DNA from: Phycisphaerales bacterium
GTDB lineage: Bacteria; Planctomycetota; Phycisphaerae; Tepidisphaerales; Tepidisphaeraceae
Length of the DNA stretch: 11,250 bases
Direction: 5' to 3'
NCBI GenBank assembly: GCA_028288905.1
Contig: JAQGHJ010000849.1
Coordinates: 1 to 11,250 of the forward strand
Both the position numbers and the translations under genes were made by a program. This document shows, piece after piece, positions 1 through 6,241 of this stretch (the first letter of the stretch is position 1; the number at the start of each line of letters is the position of its first letter). The notes below the pieces were generated by a model, which was not told where the DNA came from, did not search any database, and saw only the letters and a list, made by a program, of their open reading frames with translations.

Positions 1-340
1 CCTCGCTGACGGGCCCGGCCGCGTCCGGGGCGGCGGCGTCGTCGCCGGCGTCCTCGTCCGTGCCGTCGGCGCGGCGGCCGGTGGCGGGCTTCTTCGGCTT
101 CGTCGCGACCTTCGGCGGGGCCTCGACGGCCGTGGCCGTACCGCCCCCGCCGCCGCCAAGCGCACCGGTGGCGTACCACTCGCGCACGGTCTCGGCGAGC
201 CCGAGGGCGATCGAACTCTGATGGTTCGGCGCGGCGTCCCCGAGCCCCTCGTCGCGGAGCTTCGTCAGGATCGCCTTGCTTTCAACGCCCAGCTCTTTAG
301 CCAGCTCGTTGACGCGGATGCCTTTCTTCGTCGCAGCCAA
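1..340 (-). CDS. infB: Translation initiation factor IF-2, N-terminal part (cut by window edge)
   Basis: IF-2 is the GTPase that brings initiator tRNA to the 30S subunit; only its first 113 codons are visible. Reading starts at a TTG (338-340) and gives MAATKKGIRVNELAKELG, followed by VESKAILTKLRDEG. This is the small helical IF2_N domain found at the very start of IF-2 (about residues 5-34). A second conserved stretch, HQSSIALGLAETVREWY, follows at about residues 40-56. A Gly run and a Lys/Ala/Pro/Asp-rich linker then begin, as expected for the long disordered IF-2 N-terminal region. The TTG start is chosen because GGAGG lies 5 nt upstream and IF2_N normally begins within a few residues of Met. 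The G domain lies outside the window. It follows nusA on the same strand after 247 nt, the usual nusA-infB order, but with no ylxR or ylxQ gene between them. The identity is firm; the exact start is probable. Confidence 0.9.
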   Translation of the reverse strand, partial: MAATKKGIRVNELAKELGVESKAILTKLRDEGLGDAAPNHQSSIALGLAETVREWYATGALGGGGGGTATAVEAPPKVATKPKKPATGRRADGTDEDAGDDAAAPDAAGPVSE

Positions 341-587
341 TCCGGCCTCCAACTGAACACTCGAACTTCGGCGGCCCGCCCGGGAGCCCGGCCCGTGCCG
401 CCTCCGCCCCCCGCCCCGCGGGAGACGTCGGCCGGACACCGCCGCCGATCCAAGTAGTACGTTCGATCTCGCCCCGCGGCCCAATCATGGGACGCGGCAA
501 ATTTCATTCCGACGCTGGGTCCGCCGACGCCCCGAACGCGGCCGCCGAAGCGACCGTGTCGCGGGATTTGCCGGCCCGCCGGACCCA
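341..587 (-). other. nusA-infB spacer
   Basis: This is a 247-nt gap between the nusA stop codon and the infB start. No YlxR-like or L7Ae-like protein (frequent here in other phyla) can be read. An ATG overlaps the nusA stop as TAATG at 588 and opens a 107-codon frame that runs into infB. Its product is Arg/Gly-rich with no recognisable motif, and its third codon positions are clearly less GC-rich than those of the true genes, so it is not annotated as a gene. No convincing terminator was seen, so nusA and infB are probably co-transcribed. Confidence 0.5.
346..350 (-). promoter_or_regulatory. Ribosome binding site of infB
   Basis: The minus strand reads GGAGG here, 5 nt before the TTG codon at 340-338. 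This perfect Shine-Dalgarno core decides the unusual TTG start and argues against starting at any other in-frame codon upstream. Confidence 0.7.
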
Positions 588-2183
588 TTATGCGGGCTCG
601 GCGACGGGCCCGGCCTTGTCGGCCGGGGCACCGTCGTCCTCGCTCGCGTCGCGGGGCGGCTCGGCCGCCGCCTGCGCCTCGTCGTCGTCCTGCGTCGGGC
701 CCTCTTCGGCCCCGTCTTGCGTCACGCCGTGAATCGCCTGCTCCTCGGGCGACAGCTCGGCGTCGTCGCCGGCCGTCGGGTCGATCTTATGGACGGTCAC
801 CTCCGGCGACCCGCCCTCGCTCGCCTCCATCGCCCCGGGCATGCGTTCCGGGTCGGCCGTCTCGGCGTCGGCGTTGGCGGCCGGCGTGTCCGTCTCCGCC
901 GCCAGGGCCGCGGCGACCGCCGGGTCGGTCGGCTGGGCGGCGGGAATCGCCAACCCGTCGAGCCCGCGGAGGGCCGCGGCAGCCTCGGCCTTCGCCCGGG
1001 CGTCCGCCTGCTTTTTCGCCTCGGCCTCGATCGCGACCAGCTTCGCCGCCTCCCCGCACCGCTCGACGACCGCCGTCGCCAGCTCCTCGGTCATCTGGAG
1101 CTCTTCCATCAGCGGGTCGGCCCCCACCTCCTCGACGTCCCGGACGTCGATCAGGCCCATCGCGATGACCTTGTCGACCATGTCCTGGCTGACGCCCTCG
1201 ATGCTCGTCAGCGTCTCCTGGACCCGGGCCGTTCCCTTCTGGAACTCGGTCGGCGTCAGGATGTCGATGTCCCACCCGGTGAGCCGGGCGGCCAGCCGGA
1301 CGTTCTGCCCGCGCTTGCCGATCGCCAGGCTCAGCTGGTCCTCGTTCACGATCACGGTGCCCCGCCCGAGCTCGAAGCAGAGGCTGACCTCGGTCACCTC
1401 GGCCGGCTTCAGGGCGTTGCTGATCAGGATCTGGCTCGACTCGTTCCACCGGACGATGTCGATCTTCTCGCCGCCGAGCTCCTCGACGATGTTCTTGATC
1501 CGGCTGCCGCGGACGCCGACGCACGCGCCGACCGCGTCCACCTTCGTGTCGATCGAACTGACGGCGATCTTCGTCCGGTGCCCGGGCTCCCGGGCGAGCG
1601 CCTTGATCTCGATCGTCCGCTCGCCGACTTCCGGCACCTCCCGCTCGAACAGCCGGCGGATCAGCTCCGGGTGGCTGCGGCTCAGGATGATCTTGATCGC
1701 GCTGGGCGTGTCCCGCACCTCCATGATGAGGGCCTGGACCCGCTCGCCCGGCTCGTGCTGCTCGCCGGGAATCTGCTCGCTCCGCGGCATGATCCCCTCG
1801 ACCCGCCCGAGGTTCACGATCATCATCGGGCCCTCGAACCGTGTGATCGTCCCGGTCACGATGGTGCCGACGCGATCCTTGTACTCTTCGTAGATCGCGC
1901 CCCGCTCGTCCTGCCGGATGAGCTGGATCATCACTTGCTTGACGGTCTGGGCGCCAATCCGGCCCATGACCGACAGCGGCACCGTGTCGCCGTTGCGGCT
2001 GACCGATACGTCGCCGGACACCTTGTCGAGCGTCACGCCGAACTCGGCCGTGTCTTCCGTGTTGTAGTGCTTGCGCAACCCCGAGGCGATCGCCTGCTCG
2101 ATGTCGGCGTACACCTGGTCGCGCTCGATGTTCTTGTCTCGGGCGATCCCGTCAACGATACGGATGAGTTCGGGGTTCGGCAT
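588..2183 (-). CDS. nusA: Transcription termination/antitermination factor NusA
   Basis: NusA binds RNA polymerase and nascent RNA and modulates pausing, termination and antitermination. The 531-residue product shows the expected order: the polymerase-binding N-terminal domain (about 1-100), an S1 domain (about 104-170, with DRVGTIVTGTI and RVEGIMPRSEQ), KH1 (about 200-265, with VGVRGSRIKNIVEELGGEKID) and KH2 (about 270-312, with LAIGKRGQNVRLAARLTGWDID). A helix-hairpin-helix-like segment follows (about 318-385, with LTSIEGVSQDMVDKVIAMGL). The last 140 residues are an Ala/Glu/Asp-rich, low-complexity acidic tail. The start MPNPELIRIVDGIA is supported by homology and by GAGGAG just upstream; 31 further upstream codons are open but read through the heptamer array and do not look like protein. 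infB follows in the same direction. The usual upstream partner rimP is absent; a terminated ABC gene lies there instead. Confidence 0.97.
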   Translation of the reverse strand: MPNPELIRIVDGIARDKNIERDQVYADIEQAIASGLRKHYNTEDTAEFGVTLDKVSGDVSVSRNGDTVPLSVMGRIGAQTVKQVMIQLIRQDERGAIYEEYKDRVGTIVTGTITRFEGPMMIVNLGRVEGIMPRSEQIPGEQHEPGERVQALIMEVRDTPSAIKIILSRSHPELIRRLFEREVPEVGERTIEIKALAREPGHRTKIAVSSIDTKVDAVGACVGVRGSRIKNIVEELGGEKIDIVRWNESSQILISNALKPAEVTEVSLCFELGRGTVIVNEDQLSLAIGKRGQNVRLAARLTGWDIDILTPTEFQKGTARVQETLTSIEGVSQDMVDKVIAMGLIDVRDVEEVGADPLMEELQMTEELATAVVERCGEAAKLVAIEAEAKKQADARAKAEAAAALRGLDGLAIPAAQPTDPAVAAALAAETDTPAANADAETADPERMPGAMEASEGGSPEVTVHKIDPTAGDDAELSPEEQAIHGVTQDGAEEGPTQDDDEAQAAAEPPRDASEDDGAPADKAGPVAEPA

Positions 2184-2215
2184 TGGCTCCTCGCGGTCCG
2201 CGCTATTCAGTTGTG

Positions 2216-2251
2216 GGAGAGTAGGCAGCCGGCGGTAAGCAGTAAGCAGAA
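2216..2251 (-). repeat. Degenerate heptamer array, copy A (minus-oriented)
   Basis: Read on the minus strand this divides into five imperfect 7-nt units: TTCTGCT, TACTGCT, TACCGCC, GGCTGCC, TACTCTC. The consensus is roughly TNCTGCC. It ends 33 nt before the nusA start codon. The opposite-oriented array at 2309-2344 is its inverted partner: 27 of 36 positions are complementary, and 32 of 36 pair if G-U pairs are allowed in RNA. Confidence 0.7.
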
Positions 2252-2308
2252 GAAGCTGGGCTGACCAAAATCGCATCGCGACCGAAGCCGCGGAGCCCTG
2301 CCTGCTCT

Positions 2309-2344
2309 TTCTGCCTCTCGCCTACCGCCTTCTGCCCACTCCCC
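2309..2344 (+). repeat. Degenerate heptamer array, copy B (plus-oriented)
   Basis: Read on the plus strand the units are TTCTGCC, TCTCGCC, TACCGCC, TTCTGCC, CACTCCC, the same degenerate heptamer family as copy A but in opposite orientation, 57 bp away. On the minus strand the two copies lie in the nusA leader and could fold into one long hairpin. Confidence 0.7.
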
Positions 2345-2355
2345 TTCGGCCCAAC

Positions 2356-2377
2356 AAAAAACCGCTCTTCCGAGCGG
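2356..2377 (-). terminator. Intrinsic terminator after the ABC ATPase gene
   Basis: The minus strand reads CCGCTC, loop GGAA, GAGCGG, then six T residues. This is a perfect 6-bp GC-rich stem with a tetraloop and a U tract, the classic Rho-independent form. It lies 156 nt beyond the stop codon of the ABC ATPase gene and upstream of nusA, so it separates the two transcription units. Confidence 0.8.
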
Positions 2378-2533
2378 CCCACGTTCGAACGAACCTGTCT
2401 TGGCAACCTCGATCGACACCCGTCTCCAGGTTCGACCAAGCCGCCGAGTCGCCTCGGTCATCCCGAAAACCGGGTTGCCGTCGCGTGACTCCGCGGCCGA
2501 TTGCCGCCGTTCACCAAGGTTGTCCATGCGCTG

Positions 2534-3838
2534 TTATGCCATAGCATGGGCCAACTCGGTGGCGGACCGTCCGGAAGACTGGGGTTCCAGACTCAGGTTC
2601 ATCCCGGCTTCTCCGGGCTCGAACAATTGGACCCGACGCAGGTCCACGTGGACCCGCACCGACGACCCGACCTCGGGCAAGCGTCCGCTCGCCATCGCGT
2701 CCACGCGGGCCACGACCGCGTCGTGTCCCGCCGTCCGCAAGTAGAGGTCGGCGTTTCCGCCGAGCGGTTCGATCATCGTCAACCGCACGTCTAACGGTGC
2801 GGACACGACCAAACCCGCTTCGGACCGGATCGGCGACAAGGAAAAGTGTTCCGGGCGGATGCCCAACACCACCCGCCCGCCGACCCGCCCGACCATGCGC
2901 CCATCGATCCACGGCGCAACACTCGGAAGAGCCACCCTAAACCCTTTTTCGTGCAAGGTCAACTCGGAGCTTGTTAACGCACCGGTTTTGCTTGCCGCCG
3001 GCGGTCCCGACCCGCCCTCCTCAACGAACGTCAGGCGGTTGTCGAGCACCGCTAGCGTGCCGTCGAAGAAGTTCATCGGCGGCATGCCGATGAAGCCGGC
3101 CACGAAGCGGTTCAAGGGCGAATGATAGGTCTGCAGCGGCGGGTCGGCCTGCTGGATTCTGCCGTCGCGCATCACCACGATCCGGTCGCCGAGCGTCATC
3201 GCTTCCTCCTGGTCGTGCGTGACGTAGACCGTCGTGGTCCGGAGCCGCTGGTGGAGGCGTTTGAGCTCGGCCCGGGTCGTGAGCCGGAGGCGGGCGTCGA
3301 GGTTGCTGAGCGGCTCGTCGAACAGGAACGCGGCCGGGTCGCGGACGATCGCCCGCCCCACCGCCACCCGCTGCCGCTGTCCGCCCGACAGGTCCCGGGG
3401 CTTGCGGTCCATCAGCGTGCCGATATCGAGCAGGTCGGCCGCACGGTTTACCCGGTCGTCGATCTCCCGGCGCACGGCTCGGGCGCGGCCGGGGTGCCGC
3501 AGTCGCGTGAGGAGCCCCGGCATCCGCCGCAGCCGCAGGGCGAACGACAGGTTCCCGCGGACGGTCATGTGCGGGTAGAGGGCGTAATTTTGGAACACCA
3601 TCGCGATGTCCCGGTCCTTCGGCGGGACGTCGGTCACGTCGCGGTCGCCGATGCGGATCGTGCCGCCGTCCGGGGCCTCGAGCCCGGCGATGAGCCGGAG
3701 CGTGGTGCTCTTGCCGCACCCGCTCGGCCCGACGAGGGCGACGAACTCGTGGTCGGCGACGGTGAGCGACACCCCATCGACGGCGGCGACGCCGTTCGGG
3801 TAGATCTTCGTGACGTTGTCGAGGTGGACGGAGGCCAT
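2534..3838 (-). CDS. Sugar ABC transporter ATP-binding protein, MalK/UgpC type
   Basis: This cytoplasmic ATPase subunit would power an importer, probably for a carbohydrate or glycerol-phosphate. The 434 residues show Walker [10 protein letters not shown] (37-45), the Q-loop [13 protein letters not shown] (81-93), signature [10 protein letters not shown] (150-159), Walker B FLFDEP with SNLDARLR (171-185) and the H-loop VTHDQEEAM (206-214). A C-terminal MOP/TOBE-like regulatory region with GIRPEHF (326-332) marks the MalK/UgpC group. Family members are usually about 360-380 residues. The surplus lies in a basic insertion between Q-loop and signature (about 107-124), a segment at about 277-302 with atypical codons, and a short tail. 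The start MASVHLDNV matches the family, but no Shine-Dalgarno precedes it; a heptamer array does. An upstream ATG at 3940 would add 34 residues encoded by that array and is unlikely. No permease or solute-binding gene is adjacent, so this may be a shared orphan ATPase. The substrate cannot be read from sequence. Confidence 0.93.
   Translation of the reverse strand: MASVHLDNVTKIYPNGVAAVDGVSLTVADHEFVALVGPSGCGKSTTLRLIAGLEAPDGGTIRIGDRDVTDVPPKDRDIAMVFQNYALYPHMTVRGNLSFALRLRRMPGLLTRLRHPGRARAVRREIDDRVNRAADLLDIGTLMDRKPRDLSGGQRQRVAVGRAIVRDPAAFLFDEPLSNLDARLRLTTRAELKRLHQRLRTTTVYVTHDQEEAMTLGDRIVVMRDGRIQQADPPLQTYHSPLNRFVAGFIGMPPMNFFDGTLAVLDNRLTFVEEGGSGPPAASKTGALTSSELTLHEKGFRVALPSVAPWIDGRMVGRVGGRVVLGIRPEHFSLSPIRSEAGLVVSAPLDVRLTMIEPLGGNADLYLRTAGHDAVVARVDAMASGRLPEVGSSVRVHVDLRRVQLFEPGEAGMNLSLEPQSSGRSATELAHAMA
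2951..2982. repeat. Imperfect hairpin in a low-GC segment of the ABC ATPase gene
   Basis: GTGC and GTCAAC pair with GTTAAC and GCAC around a 9-nt loop, with three extra bases on one side. The 61 bases 2935-2995 are about 51% GC by hand count, against a strongly GC-rich gene. They encode codons rare in this window (TTA, ACA, AAA, AGC), within residues [20 protein letters not shown]. This suggests a small in-frame insertion. Confidence 0.4.
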
Positions 3839-3839
3839 A

Positions 3840-3886
3840 GGGCGGGGCGGATTGTCGAGGGTGGAGGGTGGATTGTCGAACGAGGG
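3840..3886 (-). repeat. Heptamer-period array upstream of the ABC ATPase gene
   Basis: On the minus strand this reads CGACAAT, CCACCCT, CCACCCT, CGACAAT, CCGCCCC and part of another unit, so it has a period of 7. The decamer TCGACAATCC occurs twice, at 3870-3879 and 3849-3858, exactly 21 bp apart. The second copy ends 10 nt before the ATG. A closely matching inverted partner lies at 4033-4070. Confidence 0.75.
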
Positions 3887-3930
3887 GGCGTTGAAGTGCT
3901 GGCGCTTGGGAATCACTACCCACCACCTCA

Positions 3931-3967
3931 CGGACGTCATCCTTCACTCCGCGAAGGATGACGTCCG
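3931..3967. repeat. Perfect 15-bp inverted repeat
   Basis: CGGACGTCATCCTTC (3931-3945) is followed after 7 nt by its exact reverse complement (3953-3967). It sits between the two divergent genes and between the two opposed heptamer arrays. There is no T tract on either side, so a terminator role is doubtful; it may be an operator, a cruciform or a dispersed palindromic repeat. Confidence 0.8.
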
Positions 3968-4032
3968 CCGGGGGAAATTTGAGTGATGACCAACCCACGG
4001 CGAGGTACGGGCCGGCCGGCATCGGGCCACCG

Positions 4033-4070
4033 TCGACAATCCCCGCTCGACCCTCGACAATCCCCGCCCC
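4033..4070 (+). repeat. Heptamer-period array upstream of the oxidoreductase gene
   Basis: From 4035 the units are CGACAAT, CCCCGCT, CGACCCT, CGACAAT, CCCCGCC, CC, with the ATG immediately after. TCGACAATCC occurs at 4033-4042 and 4054-4063, again exactly 21 bp apart. Over 31 bp (4033-4063 against the minus strand of 3849-3879), 28 positions agree with the array in front of the divergent ABC gene. Confidence 0.75.
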
Positions 4071-5096
4071 ATGACCCTCTACAGCCCGCACCACACCGTT
4101 CGCTGGGGCATCATCGGCTGCGGCGACGTGACCGAGAAGAAGAGCGGGCCGGCGTTCCAAAAGGCGACCGGATCCGCCCTGGTCGCCGTCATGCGACGGT
4201 CGGGCGACCTGGCGAAGGACTACGCCGCCCGGCACGGGGTGCCCCGGTGGTACGACGACGCGGACGCGCTGGTGAACGACGGCGGGGTCGACGCGGTGTA
4301 CGTCGCGACGCCGCCGGGGTCGCACCTGGAGCACGCCCTGCGGGCGGCGAACGCGGGCAAGCCGGTGTACGTCGAGAAGCCGATGGCGCTGGACCGGGAC
4401 GAGTGCCGCGAAATGTACGAAGGGTGCCTAGCGGCCCGCGGCGGCCGGGGGGTGCCGCTGTACGTCGCGTACTACCGGCGGGCGCTGCCGCGGTTCCTGC
4501 GGGTGAAGCGACTGATCGAGGACGGGGCGATCGGGACGGTGCGGACCGTGCAGCACACGCTGACCCAGCCGCCGACGCCGGCCGAGCTGGCCGGCGGGCC
4601 GCTGCCGTGGCGTGTGGACCCGGCCGTCGCCGGGGGCGGAAAGTTCGTCGACCTGGCGTCCCACGCCCTCGACCTGTTCGACTTCTTGTTCGGCCCGATC
4701 GCCGACGTCGCTGGACGGGCCGCCAACCAGGCCGGCCTCTACCCGGCGGAGGACGTGGTGGCCGGCACCTGGGCCCACGCCGGCGGCGTCGTCGGCACCG
4801 GGCTGTACAGCTTCGCAGCCGCCGAGCGGGTCGACCGGTGCGAGGTGGTCGGGTCGGCCGGCACGCTCACGTTCCAAGTGATGGATAATGGTCCGATCGA
4901 GCTGAAGCCCGCCGGTGGTGGCGAACGGCAGACGTTCCACGAGCCGGACCCGGAGCACGTGCAACAGCCGCTGATCCAGACGGTCGTCGACGACCTCCGC
5001 GGCGTCGGCACCTGCCCGAGCACCGGCGAGTCAGCTTGGCGGGCGACGTGGGCGATCGACAAGATGTTGGCGGGGTACCGGGCGGCGCGGGCCTGA
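4071..5096 (+). CDS. Gfo/Idh/MocA family NAD(P)-dependent oxidoreductase
   Basis: Members of this family oxidise or reduce sugars, inositols and related polyols with NAD(P), in the cytoplasm. The 341-residue protein has the usual family length. It begins with a Rossmann fold whose dinucleotide motif is GIIGCG (13-18). The family marker VYVEKPMAL (99-107) holds the EKP triad with Lys103. The C-terminal alpha/beta domain has GGGKFVDLASHALDLFDFLFG (188-208), where Asp194 and His198 occupy the positions of the usual catalytic pair. No signal peptide is seen, unlike the many secreted planctomycete members. The ATG directly abuts a heptamer array and has no Shine-Dalgarno. It is divergent from the sugar ABC ATPase, with 232 bp shared, which suggests but does not prove a common carbohydrate pathway. 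Its stop lies 8 bp from the stop of the convergent DHH gene, with no terminator between. The substrate is unknown. Confidence 0.93.
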   Translation: MTLYSPHHTVRWGIIGCGDVTEKKSGPAFQKATGSALVAVMRRSGDLAKDYAARHGVPRWYDDADALVNDGGVDAVYVATPPGSHLEHALRAANAGKPVYVEKPMALDRDECREMYEGCLAARGGRGVPLYVAYYRRALPRFLRVKRLIEDGAIGTVRTVQHTLTQPPTPAELAGGPLPWRVDPAVAGGGKFVDLASHALDLFDFLFGPIADVAGRAANQAGLYPAEDVVAGTWAHAGGVVGTGLYSFAAAERVDRCEVVGSAGTLTFQVMDNGPIELKPAGGGERQTFHEPDPEHVQQPLIQTVVDDLRGVGTCPSTGESAWRATWAIDKMLAGYRAARA

Positions 5097-5104
5097 CCAT
5101 TTGA

Positions 5105-6166
5105 CTACGCTGGCGCCGGGTCCGCCCCGACGTCTGGCCCCAGCGCGTCAACCAACGCCGTCACGACCGCGTCGTGGACCGCGTCGAGCGTGCCGGCGAG
5201 CTTCAGCCCGGCCGCACGGGCATGGCCGCCGCCGCCGAACCGCTCGGCGAACCGGGCCACGTCCACCTGCCCCTTGCTCCGCAGGCTGACCCGGATCGGC
5301 CCGCCCTCCGGCGGCTCGGTCATCAGGATCGACGCCTGCACCGTGCGGATTTGCAGCGGCACGTTGATCAGGCTCTCGGTGTCCGGCACGTCCGCCCGCG
5401 TCTCGGCGAAGTCCGCCCGCCCGACCCGCATGACGGCCAGCCGGCCGCCGGCGTGCAGCTCGAGCGACTGTTGCCCCCGGGCCTGGAGGGCGACCCGCTC
5501 GGCCCGCTCGTTCTGGTACAGCAACTGGTAGATCCGGTCGGTGTCGACGCCCGCCTCGATGAGCCGGGCGGCCAGCCGGTGCGTCTGCGGGCGGGTGTTG
5601 GCGTACTGGAACCACCCGGTGTCGCTCGTGATGGCCAGGAACAGCGCCGACGCGATCGCCGGGGTGAGCGGCACGCCCCACCGCTCCAGCAGCTCGGCCA
5701 CCACTTCCCCCGCCGCCGCCGCCGCCGTCACGACGAGCTTTGCCGACGCCCAATCCTCCTGGGTGAGGTGGTGGTCGATTACCAGCTTAGGCTTGGCGAA
5801 GTCGGCCAGCCGCTCCTTGAGTCCCGGCAGCTGGTTCCACGTGCCGGTGTCGCACACGACGAGCGCGTCGAATCGAGACAGGTCGGTGAGGGCGGCCGGC
5901 CACCCGGCGTCGGCGTCGTGGTGCGTCACGCCGTTGTCGGCGACGACGAACGCGTACTTCCGCGGCAGCCGACTGAGCGTCAGGAACTCAGCTTCGATCC
6001 CCCGCGCCCGCAATCCCAGGATTAATCCAACTGAGGAGCCCAGCGCGTCCCCGTCCGGTCGGACGTGGGTCGTGACGAGGACGCGCTTGCACGGGGCGAG
6101 CGCGTCGATGATCTGCTGGTAGGGCACGACTGCAGTGTCAGACTGAGCGGGGCGGACATCACTCAT
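5105..6166 (-). CDS. nrnA: DHH/DHHA1 phosphoesterase, NrnA-like oligoribonuclease/pAp phosphatase
   Basis: NrnA-type enzymes degrade 2-5 nt RNA fragments and often hydrolyse 3'-phosphoadenosine 5'-phosphate, using Mn ions. The 353 residues carry the DHH metal motifs in order: HVRPDGDALGSSVG (34-47, His34, Asp38, Asp40), VVCDTGTW (103-110, Asp106), VIDHHLT (129-135, the DHH box) and AITSDTGWFQYANT (178-191, Asp182). The C-terminal DHHA1 domain has RVSLRSKGQVDVA (292-304) and the substrate-binding GGGGHARAAG (311-320). All key residues are present, so it should be active. An Ala5 run at 148-152 comes from a GCC-type microsatellite. The ATG at 6166 has no clear Shine-Dalgarno. In many bacteria this gene lies between rbfA and truB downstream of nusA-infB; here it is upstream of nusA. 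Family assignment is firm; the exact substrate set is inferred. Confidence 0.9.
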   Translation of the reverse strand: MSDVRPAQSDTAVVPYQQIIDALAPCKRVLVTTHVRPDGDALGSSVGLILGLRARGIEAEFLTLSRLPRKYAFVVADNGVTHHDADAGWPAALTDLSRFDALVVCDTGTWNQLPGLKERLADFAKPKLVIDHHLTQEDWASAKLVVTAAAAAGEVVAELLERWGVPLTPAIASALFLAITSDTGWFQYANTRPQTHRLAARLIEAGVDTDRIYQLLYQNERAERVALQARGQQSLELHAGGRLAVMRVGRADFAETRADVPDTESLINVPLQIRTVQASILMTEPPEGGPIRVSLRSKGQVDVARFAERFGGGGHARAAGLKLAGTLDAVHDAVVTALVDALGPDVGADPAPA

Positions 6167-6200
6167 GGAGGGGCTCGGCGCGCGGACGACGGGTCAGAGG

Positions 6201-6220
6201 TCGCTTGCGGTTTCGCGACG
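6201..6220 (+). repeat. REP-like terminal repeat, left of the transposase
   Basis: TCGCTTGCGGTTTCGCGACG here is matched by its reverse complement at 6881-6900 with 19 of 20 bases identical. It lies 21 nt beyond the transposase stop codon and is followed directly by TTGAGGTCCG, which recurs at 6903-6912 beside the right copy. Confidence 0.8.
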
Positions 6221-6241
6221 TTGAGGTCCGCCGGAGTATCG

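Larger units (their letters stand above)
2184..2533. other. Intergenic region between the ABC ATPase and nusA
   Basis: This 350-bp stretch contains no credible gene. From the nusA side it holds a 36-bp degenerate heptamer array, a 57-bp spacer, a second array in opposite orientation, and an intrinsic terminator on the minus strand. Beyond these is about 150 bp with a weaker possible stem (2399-2409 with 2428-2440: CTTGG and AACCT pairing with AGGTT and CCAAG, 1x3 internal loop). The nusA promoter should lie between the terminator and 2183, but no convincing -35/-10 pair could be picked. The short frames that can be read here have low-complexity products generated by the repeats. Confidence 0.6.

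Noticed and set aside
265..588. 107-codon minus-strand frame whose ATG overlaps the nusA stop (TAATG)
   Set aside because: The overlap suggests translational coupling, but the product is Arg/Gly-rich with no YlxR or other motif. Third-position GC is lower than in the true genes, and the frame runs about 76 bp into infB.
717..2264. 515-codon plus-strand frame antisense to nusA
   Set aside because: It is a shadow of nusA caused by high third-position GC; the product is rich in Arg, Asp, Leu and His with no domain, while the opposite strand encodes a complete NusA.
2216..2344. CRISPR-like array
   Set aside because: The units are 7 bp, contiguous and degenerate with no unique spacers, and no cas gene is nearby.
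2203..2527. Two short minus-strand frames upstream of nusA
   Set aside because: Their sequence is produced by reading the heptamer arrays and the terminator; there is no motif or supported start.
3839..3940. N-terminal extension of the ABC ATPase from an ATG at 3940
   Set aside because: The extra 34 residues are encoded by the palindrome and heptamer array and do not resemble a MalK N terminus, which begins normally at MASVHLDNV.
5709..5728. GCC-type microsatellite in nrnA
   Set aside because: It encodes a short Ala run in a GC-rich gene. It is a plausible slippage site but keeps the frame and leaves the motifs intact.
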